DNA from: Solwaraspora sp. WMMA2056
Lineage (GTDB): Bacteria; Actinomycetota; Actinomycetes; Mycobacteriales; Micromonosporaceae
Length of the DNA stretch: 64,000 nt
Direction of reading: 5' to 3'
Assembly (NCBI RefSeq): GCF_030345095.1
Contig: NZ_CP128360.1
Span: forward strand, 4,092,001-4,156,000
The notes below the pieces were generated by a model, which saw nothing but the letters and a program-made list of their open reading frames with translations, ran no database searches and was not told the DNA's origin. Below, in pieces: positions 58,299-64,000 of the stretch (the first letter of the stretch is position 1; each line of letters starts with the position of its first letter). Both the position numbers and the translations under genes were made by a program.

Positions 58299-59390
58299 AT
58301 GGTTGACCTGGACTCCGAGGCCGCTGCCGGCACGGTGCAGGACCGCGCTCTGCAGCAGCTCTACACCGATTTCGACGCCGCTGGGCTCAAACCGCTGTGG
58401 ACGGTGCGGGATGGTCTGATGCCCGTTGCCCCGGCACCCCGCGCGGTACCCCACGTCTGGCCGTGGGACCGGCTGCTGCCGCTCGCCGCCCGCGCCGGCG
58501 ACCTCGTCCCGGTCGGGCGCGGTGGCGAACGTCGGGCCATCGCCCTGGCCAACCCCGGGCTGCCCGGCGACCCGTTCGCCACCGCCACCCTCTGGGCGGC
58601 GGTGCAGTACCTCGGGCCCCGCGAGGTCGCCCCGGCGCACCGGCACAGCCAGAACGCGTTCCGCTTCGTGCTCGACGGGGAGGGCGTCTGGACGGTGGTC
58701 GACGGCGACCCGGTGGCGATGCGCCGGGGTGACCTGCTGCTGACCCCGGGCTGGGCGTGGCACGAACACCACAACACCGCCGACACCGCGATGGTCTGGC
58801 TGGACGGACTCGACATCCCACTCAACTCCCAACTCGACGCCGGCTTCTTCGAGTTCGGGCCGGACGAACTCACCGACACGTCGACCCCGGTAGCCTCGCG
58901 GGGCGAGCGGCTCTGGGCCCACCCCGGACTGCGGCCACTCGCCGTCGACCGGGACACCGTCAACTCGCCGCTGCCGGCGTACCGGTGGGCGCACACCGAC
59001 GCCGCGCTCGCCGCGCAGCTGGAGCTCGGCGACGAAGGCCATCCGGCGCTCGTCGAAGCCGGCCACGCCGCCGTGCGTTTCGTCAACCCGACCACCGGGC
59101 GGGACGCTCTGAGCACGCTGCGCCTGGAGATGCACCGGTTGGCCGAGGCGACCAGTACGGCGACCCGCCGGGAGGTCGGCTCGTCGGTGTGGCAGGTCTT
59201 CAGCGGGCAGGCCACCGTCGAGCTCGACGGCCGGGAGCATCAGGTCGGCACCGGCGACCTGTTCGCCGTACCGTCCTGGTGCCCGGTGCGGCTGCGGACG
59301 GCATCCGGTGCCGACCTGTTCCGGTTCAGCGACGCGCCCGTCTACCAGGCGTTGCACCTGCAGCACCAGCCGGCGGGTGATCCGGCATGA
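58299..59390 (+). CDS. Gentisate 1,2-dioxygenase
   Basis: 363-aa bicupin Fe(II) ring-cleaving dioxygenase: gentisate + O2 to maleylpyruvate. First cupin with iron ligands in 'PAHRHSQNAFRFVLDGEG' and 'TPGWAWHEHHN' and the typical 'DGLDIPLN' block; second cupin 'SSVWQVFSGQATVELDGRE'. ATG 58299. Its stop overlaps the next gene by 4 nt, and two further genes of the pathway follow, supporting the assignment. Confidence 0.93.
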   Translation: MVDLDSEAAAGTVQDRALQQLYTDFDAAGLKPLWTVRDGLMPVAPAPRAVPHVWPWDRLLPLAARAGDLVPVGRGGERRAIALANPGLPGDPFATATLWAAVQYLGPREVAPAHRHSQNAFRFVLDGEGVWTVVDGDPVAMRRGDLLLTPGWAWHEHHNTADTAMVWLDGLDIPLNSQLDAGFFEFGPDELTDTSTPVASRGERLWAHPGLRPLAVDRDTVNSPLPAYRWAHTDAALAAQLELGDEGHPALVEAGHAAVRFVNPTTGRDALSTLRLEMHRLAEATSTATRREVGSSVWQVFSGQATVELDGREHQVGTGDLFAVPSWCPVRLRTASGADLFRFSDAPVYQALHLQHQPAGDPA

Positions 59391-60217
59391 GACTGGCCAC
59401 CATTCGTACCAGCGACGGGACCGCTGTGGTCCGGGTCGACGCCGACGCGGCGGTCGAGGTCGGCGCCGCCGACCTCGGCGAACTGCTCACCGACCCCGGC
59501 TGGGCGCAGCGCGCCACCACCGCCGACGGCACCCGGCACCCGGTAGACGGACTGGACCACGCGCCGCTGGTCAGCCGACCGGAGAAGATCATCTGTGTCG
59601 GGCTGAACTACCGCCGGCACATCCTGGAGATGGGCCGCCAGCTGCCGGAACATCCGACGATCTTCGCCAAGTATCCGCCGGCGCTGATCGGGGCCACCGA
59701 CCCGGTCGTACTGCCGGCCGCCTCGGCCGCGATGGACTGGGAGGCCGAACTCGCGGTCGTCGTCGGCAGCACGGTCCGGCACGCCGACGCCGAGCAGGCC
59801 GCCGCCGCGATCGCCGGCTACACCGTGCTCAACGACGTCACCGCCCGGGACTGGCAGTACCGCACCCCGCAGTGGCTGGCCGGCAAGACCTTCGAGGCGA
59901 CCACCCCGCTCGGACCCTGCCTGGTCACCCCGGACGAACTCGACCTTGACGCCGGGCTCAGCGTCGAGTGCCTGGTCAACGGCGAGGTGGTGCAGAGCTC
60001 CGACAGCACCGAGCTGGTCTTCGACCCGCCCGCACTGGTGGCGTACCTGTCCACCATCTGCACCCTGCGGCCCGGCGACGTGATCGCCACCGGGACACCC
60101 GGCGGAGTGGGCCACGCACGTAAACCACCCCGATACCTGGCCGACGGTGACGTGCTGGTCACCCGGATCGGCGGGGTCGGGGAGTGCCGCAACACCTGCC
60201 GGGCGGAGCGGCCGTGA
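59387..60217 (+). CDS. Fumarylacetoacetate hydrolase family protein (fumarylpyruvate hydrolase)
   Basis: 276 aa. FAH signature 'CVGLNYRRHILEMGR', 'DWEAELAVVVG', 'VTARDWQYRTPQWLAGKTFE' and 'ATGTPGGVGHARKPP', with the acidic metal ligands in 'DWEAEL'. In gentisate operons this enzyme splits fumarylpyruvate to fumarate and pyruvate, the last step. ATG 59387 overlaps the dioxygenase stop and its own stop overlaps the isomerase start. Confidence 0.93.
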   Translation: MRLATIRTSDGTAVVRVDADAAVEVGAADLGELLTDPGWAQRATTADGTRHPVDGLDHAPLVSRPEKIICVGLNYRRHILEMGRQLPEHPTIFAKYPPALIGATDPVVLPAASAAMDWEAELAVVVGSTVRHADAEQAAAAIAGYTVLNDVTARDWQYRTPQWLAGKTFEATTPLGPCLVTPDELDLDAGLSVECLVNGEVVQSSDSTELVFDPPALVAYLSTICTLRPGDVIATGTPGGVGHARKPPRYLADGDVLVTRIGGVGECRNTCRAERP

Positions 60218-60984
60218 CCCGCGCGGAGGCCGCCGCCACCATGGGCTGGCTGACCGCCGGGGAACAGCGGTGCCGGGACCTGGTCGACCAGCTCAGCGAC
60301 GCCGACGCGGCGGCACCGAGCCGGCTGCCCGGCTGGACCCGGGCGCACCTGGTCACCCACCTGGCCCGCAACGCCGACGCGCTGGTGAACCTGCTGACCT
60401 GGGCACGGACCGGGAGGGTCAGCCCGATGTACGCCAGCGCCGCCGAGCGTGGCGCGGACATCGACGCCGGCGCCGGACGCGGGGCCGACGAGCTGCGCGC
60501 GGACCTGGCCGGCGCGGCGGGTCGGCTCGCCGATGCGGTCCGGGCGATGCCCGACGACGCCTGGTCGGCCACCGTCCGTACCGGTCAGGGCCGCGAGGTG
60601 CCCGCCGATCAGGTGCTCTGGCTGCGGGTCCGGGAAGTCTGGGTGCACCAGGCCGACCTCGACCTCGGTGGAACCCTGGCCGACCTGCCCGGTCCACTCA
60701 CCGACGCGCTGCTGAACGAGGTGACCGCCACCTACAGCCACCGTGGCACGGGCCCGGCCGTGCGGCTGCGGGCCACCGACCGGCGGCGGAGCTGGCGGGT
60801 GGTGACGGGGTCAGGGTCGCCCTCCGGTGCCGTCGGGGTCGGTGGTACCGGCCGCGACCGTTCGGTGGAGCTGTCCGGGACCGCCGGGGAGCTGCTCGGT
60901 TGGCTGATCGGCCGAGTGCCGGCCAGCCGTTTGACGGTGCGGCCGGTCGGGGCCGCAGTCGCGGCGCCGCCGCCGTGGATATGA
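60214..60984 (+). CDS. Maleylpyruvate isomerase, mycothiol-dependent (DinB-like)
   Basis: 256-aa protein of the MDMPI/DinB fold: 'SRLPGWTRAHLVTHLARNAD' carries the metal-binding His and 'REVWVHQADLDLGG' the second His pair region; the C-terminal SCP2-like lobe is 'SVELSGTAGELLGWLIGRVP'. Maleylpyruvate is isomerised to fumarylpyruvate with mycothiol as cofactor in actinobacteria. GTG 60214 (GTGA overlap) is favoured over an upstream ATG. Completes the gentisate pathway. Confidence 0.91.
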   Translation: MTRAEAAATMGWLTAGEQRCRDLVDQLSDADAAAPSRLPGWTRAHLVTHLARNADALVNLLTWARTGRVSPMYASAAERGADIDAGAGRGADELRADLAGAAGRLADAVRAMPDDAWSATVRTGQGREVPADQVLWLRVREVWVHQADLDLGGTLADLPGPLTDALLNEVTATYSHRGTGPAVRLRATDRRRSWRVVTGSGSPSGAVGVGGTGRDRSVELSGTAGELLGWLIGRVPASRLTVRPVGAAVAAPPPWI

Positions 60985-61085
60985 CCCGGTCCGCTCGACC
61001 GACCCCGCTGACCAGGGGCGATGACATGATCGACTTTCGGTGTCCGTCGATTACGGCGAGTCACCGGCGATAGGAGGAGGCACCG

Positions 61086-62849
61086 GTGGACGGCAACGTG
61101 ATCGAATCCGACGTACTCGTCATCGGTGGGGGAATCGCCGGCTGTGTGGCGGCCGTCCGCGCCGCCGAGTCCGGGGCCTCGGTGGTCCTGGTCGACAAGA
61201 CCAGATCGGTACGCCGCTCCGGCGACGCCGGCCGGGGACTGGCCTTCCTCACCACCTACCTTGATCTCGGCGAGCCCTGGGACACCCCGGAGGTCTTCGC
61301 CGAGTGGTACTGCGACATCGCCCTCGGGCTGGTTGACATGGCGGTGGCCCGACCGCTGGGCATCGAACCGTTGCCGGCCGTCTGCCGGTTCCTCGAAGAG
61401 TCCGGCGTGCCGCTGCGCAACGCCGACGGTGAATACGAGCGGGTCGGCCGGATGTGGACGCCCGGTCCGATCGTGCTCAAGTTCGACGGCGCCGACATCA
61501 AGCCCCGGCTCGCCGAGCGGGCGGCGGCCACCGACCGGGTCCGGATCATCGGCGGCGTGCACGCCACCAGCGTTCAGGTCGACGACACCGGCCGCGCGGT
61601 CGGCGCGACCGGCTTCGACATCCGGTCCTGCGAGTTCCTGACCTTCCGCGCCGGCGCGGTGATCGTCGCCACCGGCAACGCCGAACGGGTCATCTTCAAC
61701 TCGCCCCGGCGCGACGCGTTCCACACCTACCACCGGCCGTACCACGCCACCACCGGGTTCGCGCTCGCCGCGCGGGCCGGTGCGGTGGCCGCCAACATCG
61801 AGTTCCTCGGGACCTTCCTCTTCCCGCGTGGCTTCGCGACCGGCGCGATGGGCAACCTGCTGGAGGCCGGTGGCCGGCTGGTCAACGGCAACGGGCAACT
61901 CATCGCCGACCTGCCGGACATCGAGGGGGAGCGGCGGTTCGGGTTCGGCATCGTCGGCAAGGCGGCCGGTGAGGTGCTCGCCGGCCGTGGCCCGGTGTAC
62001 ATCGACTGCACCCACCTGCCGCCCGCCGAGATCGCCGCGATCAGCGACTACATCTCCTATGACGCGCCGCTGTTCCTGGAGTTCCTGGAGCAGTCCGGCA
62101 TCGACCTGTCCCGGCACCCGGTCGAGTTCGAGCTGTTCAACGGCGCCTGGTCGGCCACCGGGTCACCCAAGGGGGTGGTGGTCGGTGCGGACGGGCAGAC
62201 CCGGGTCCCCGGCCTGTTCGCCGCCGGCGACCTGGCCACCCCGGCGTACGCCCTGGCCGGCTCGCTGGCCAGCGGGTACGTCATCGGCCGGACCGCCGCC
62301 GAGTTCGCCCGGTCCGCCGCTGCGCCGATACTGGACGCCTCGGCGGTGGCCGCTGAACGTCGGCGGACCCTGGCACCGCTGAACCGGACCAGCGGGATCG
62401 GCTGGCGCGACTACGAGCACCAACTGCAGGACCTGATGACCACGTACGTCGGGATGGACCGCAACGAGATCGGGCTGCGGCAGGCCGCCGAGTACCTGCG
62501 TGGGTACGCGGCGGCGGCCGGCGAGGTCCACGCCGGCAACGGCCACGAGCTGATGCGCGCCCATGAGGCGTTCGACCTGCGGCTGTTCGACGAGATGATG
62601 ACCGCCGTCGCGCTGGAGCGCGACGAGAGCCGGTTCAGCTTCCTGATGGGCCACTACCGCACCGACCGGCCCGGTCCCGACGACCAGCGGTGGCTCGGTG
62701 TGTCGATCCTGGCTGGACACGATGGCGAGCAGCCGGTCCTGGAGCACACCGTGCCGACCCCGTCCTGGCGTGCGGCGCAACTGGAGAACCGGTCGGTCGT
62801 GGAACTGGTCGGTGAACGGGGAGCGCGGCTCGCCGGAAAGGTGGGATAG
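61086..62849 (+). CDS. Fumarate reductase/APS reductase-type flavoprotein
   Basis: 587-aa FAD enzyme. N-terminal 'VLVIGGGIAGCVAAVRAAES', then 'SVRRSGDAGRGLAFL' (flavin His-loop region), 'AVIVATGNAERVIFNS', and the C-terminal helical domain with 'YEHQLQDLMTTYVGMDRNE'. The closest family image is the flavoprotein subunit of adenylylsulfate reductase or succinate dehydrogenase. It is followed at once by an 8Fe-type ferredoxin gene, as aprB follows aprA. GTG 61086 sits behind AGGAGGAGG. The sulfate pathway is unlikely in this setting; oxidation or reduction of a pathway intermediate is inferred. Confidence 0.86.
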   Translation: MDGNVIESDVLVIGGGIAGCVAAVRAAESGASVVLVDKTRSVRRSGDAGRGLAFLTTYLDLGEPWDTPEVFAEWYCDIALGLVDMAVARPLGIEPLPAVCRFLEESGVPLRNADGEYERVGRMWTPGPIVLKFDGADIKPRLAERAAATDRVRIIGGVHATSVQVDDTGRAVGATGFDIRSCEFLTFRAGAVIVATGNAERVIFNSPRRDAFHTYHRPYHATTGFALAARAGAVAANIEFLGTFLFPRGFATGAMGNLLEAGGRLVNGNGQLIADLPDIEGERRFGFGIVGKAAGEVLAGRGPVYIDCTHLPPAEIAAISDYISYDAPLFLEFLEQSGIDLSRHPVEFELFNGAWSATGSPKGVVVGADGQTRVPGLFAAGDLATPAYALAGSLASGYVIGRTAAEFARSAAAPILDASAVAAERRRTLAPLNRTSGIGWRDYEHQLQDLMTTYVGMDRNEIGLRQAAEYLRGYAAAAGEVHAGNGHELMRAHEAFDLRLFDEMMTAVALERDESRFSFLMGHYRTDRPGPDDQRWLGVSILAGHDGEQPVLEHTVPTPSWRAAQLENRSVVELVGERGARLAGKVG

Positions 62850-62851
62850 CC

Positions 62852-63091
62852 ATGGCACCACGGATCAACGAGAACCTCTGTACGCTCTGCGGGATCTGCC
62901 AGGACGTCTGTCCGGGTGACATCCTGCACATCGACCGGGGTGTGGCGGAGATGGTCCGCTACCCGGACGAGTGCAGTTACTGCGACGTCTGCCGGGTGGA
63001 GTGTCCGGCCGGCGCGATCGACATCGAGTTCACCTGGAGTATGCGGCAGCAGCCGATCTCCATCCTGCCGGGCCGGCCCGACCATGATTGA
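62852..63091 (+). CDS. 2x[4Fe-4S] ferredoxin, partner of the flavoprotein
   Basis: 79 aa with two complete clusters: 'CTLCGICQDVCPGDIL' and 'CSYCDVCRVECPAGAI', each CxxCxxCxxxCP. The C-terminal 20-residue tail resembles AprB. It starts 2 nt after the flavoprotein stop (ATG 62852, AAAGGTGGG upstream) and its end overlaps the next gene by 8 nt. Expected to carry electrons from or to the flavoprotein. Confidence 0.94.
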   Translation: MAPRINENLCTLCGICQDVCPGDILHIDRGVAEMVRYPDECSYCDVCRVECPAGAIDIEFTWSMRQQPISILPGRPDHD

Positions 63092-63815
63092 GGCGAGCTA
63101 CACCCTCGACATCGACGTCGGCGTCGACGAGGTGTGGTCGTTCGTCGAGGTGATCCCGAACTGGGCGCACTTCCTGGTCGGTTTCCAGAAGCTGGACCTG
63201 GTCGACGACCGGCGGTCGATCTGGACGCTGCGCGGTGACGTCGGGGTCCTCGCCCGTGAGGTGGACCTGCAAGCCGACATCACCGTCTGGGAACCGGGCC
63301 GGCGGGCGGAGTTCACCATCACCGGGCTGACCGAACGGATCACCGGGCAGGGCAGCTTCGACATCGAGCCGATCGACGAGCCGTCGGTGCCGGGCGACGC
63401 CACCGCGGCCGACCCGGGCGACGGTTCGTCGGCCTCGGCCGACGGTACCTCGGCCTCGGGAGAGCCGCGGCGGTCGGAGTCCGAGGAGCAGACGCGCCCC
63501 GGACTGCTGCGCCGGATCAGGTTCGCCCTGGCCGGCCGTCTGCTGCGCTGGTTGAACCGCCGCCGGGCGACCCATCCGCCGGCCGGGTCGGCGGCCGGCT
63601 CTCCGGCGGCGGCCGGCCAGGAGTCGACCACGCCCACACCGTCCGGGCCGCCCCGGACGGACCGGTCCCGGCTGCGCTTCCATCTGCAGCTCACCCCGCA
63701 GGGACCGATGGCCCCGATGGTCGAGCTGCTGATGGGACCGATGGTGGAGCCGACGGCCGAGGACTTCCTGCGCAACATCCGCCAGGCTCTCGAAGCCCGG
63801 CGGGCCAGCGCCTGA
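63084..63815 (+). CDS. CoxG-like SRPBCC family protein with long insert
   Basis: 243 aa. The N-terminal half is the SRPBCC/CoxG start ('YTLDIDVGVDEVWSFVEVIP', 'NWAHFLVGFQKLDLVDDR', 'RRAEFTITGLTERITGQGSF'), and the last strand and helix return at 'RLRFHLQLTPQGPMAPMVEL' and 'EDFLRNIRQALEARR'. About 95 residues rich in Ala/Ser/Pro/Asp interrupt the domain, including an amphipathic helix 'RRIRFALAGRLLRWLNRRR'. CoxG-type proteins help recruit or load molybdenum or flavin dehydrogenases at the membrane. ATG 63084 overlaps the ferredoxin by 8 nt. Confidence 0.8.
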   Translation: MIEASYTLDIDVGVDEVWSFVEVIPNWAHFLVGFQKLDLVDDRRSIWTLRGDVGVLAREVDLQADITVWEPGRRAEFTITGLTERITGQGSFDIEPIDEPSVPGDATAADPGDGSSASADGTSASGEPRRSESEEQTRPGLLRRIRFALAGRLLRWLNRRRATHPPAGSAAGSPAAAGQESTTPTPSGPPRTDRSRLRFHLQLTPQGPMAPMVELLMGPMVEPTAEDFLRNIRQALEARRASA

Positions 63816-63833
63816 CGAGGCAGGAGACGAGCC

Positions 63834-64000
63834 ATGCACGAGTTGCCACGACGTACCGACGTGGTCGTGGTCGGCACCGGGGCCGCCGGGCTGACCGCGG
63901 CCCTGACCGCCGCGGCCGCCGGCCTGCGGGTCACCATCGTGGAGAAGGCCTCGGTGATCGGCGGCACCACCGTCGTCTCCGGCGGCTCCATCTGGGCACC
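63834..64000 (+). CDS. FAD-dependent oxidoreductase (KstD/flavocytochrome c-like), 3' end outside window
   Basis: First 55 residues of a flavoprotein. 'DVVVVGTGAAGLTAALTAAA' is the FAD-binding motif and 'VEKASVIGGTTVVSGGSIWA' is the block typical of 3-ketosteroid delta-1-dehydrogenase and flavocytochrome c fumarate reductases. ATG 63834, preceded by AGGAGACGAG. Follows the SRPBCC gene by 18 nt in the same operon. Confidence 0.82.
   Translation, partial: MHELPRRTDVVVVGTGAAGLTAALTAAAAGLRVTIVEKASVIGGTTVVSGGSIWA

Noticed and set aside
61086-63091. Dissimilatory APS reductase (aprAB)
   Set aside because: Order and ferredoxin resemble aprA-aprB, but no sulfur-metabolism gene is nearby and the context is aromatic catabolism.

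Overview
The window is uniformly GC-rich, with third codon positions almost always G or C, GTG/TTG starts and many 4-nt stop/start overlaps. Together with IdeR/DmdR-type iron boxes, a mycothiol-dependent maleylpyruvate isomerase, DUF4247/DUF2617/DUF350 genes and a desferrioxamine-type siderophore operon, this points to an actinomycete, most likely of the Micromonosporaceae (inference; no rRNA or marker gene is present). No rRNA, tRNA, CRISPR array, insertion sequence or prophage was recognised. Coding density is high and no gap exceeds 300 bases.

Layout. 0-4.3 kb: end of a secreted beta-propeller-like protein, a PHB-depolymerase-type lipoprotein esterase, and a DrrA/DrrB-type ABC exporter. 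4.3-9.5 kb: amidohydrolase, cytochrome oxidase subunit I, two small membrane proteins (DUF4383, DUF2231) and a CDP-alcohol phosphatidyltransferase. 9.5-20.5 kb: a hydroxamate siderophore locus. On the minus strand a tightly coupled operon runs desA (decarboxylase), desB (N-monooxygenase), a DesC-DesD fusion (acyltransferase + NIS synthetase), a penicillin acylase-acyltransferase fusion and an FkbM methyltransferase. A divergent MFS transporter and an iron-box-controlled GNAT gene flank it. 20.6-23.2 kb: a GT87-type membrane glycosyltransferase that appears frameshifted, and an FAD oxidoreductase. 23.3-28.5 kb: FGGY sugar kinase, an aldolase-aminotransferase fusion, and a divergent PucR-type regulator with paired TTGTCAC operators. 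28.5-34.8 kb: an ltrA-like gene with an apparent frameshift, preceded by a 52-bp near-perfect palindrome; a deiodinase-like redoxin; its TetR regulator with three matching operators; a two-component system; and a Tat-exported DJ-1/PfpI protein. 35-42 kb: a LVIVD-repeat protein with a membrane partner, a small membrane protein, MaoC-like dehydratase, fused PabA-PabB, alpha/beta hydrolase and an APH-type kinase. 42.2-45.9 kb: the DUF4178-DUF2617-DUF4247-DUF350-spermidine synthase cassette.

46-64 kb is a catabolic region. It holds an MBL hydrolase, aldehyde dehydrogenase, SDR and an old-yellow-enzyme-type reductase. A complete oligopeptide-type ABC importer follows (substrate-binding protein, two permeases, a fused double ATPase), then an IclR regulator. 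Divergent from it lies a full gentisate pathway (gentisate dioxygenase, fumarylpyruvate hydrolase, maleylpyruvate isomerase), followed by a flavoprotein, a ferredoxin, a CoxG-like SRPBCC protein and the start of a second flavoprotein. A shared AAGCGCTT-centred motif lies upstream of the dehydrogenase operon, the permease operon and the binding-protein gene. This suggests that uptake and oxidation of one (probably aromatic) substrate are co-regulated.

Two genes (20.7 kb and 29.28 kb) each appear to have lost one C, seen as TAC-C-rich context on the minus strand. These are either real pseudogenes or homopolymer sequencing errors.
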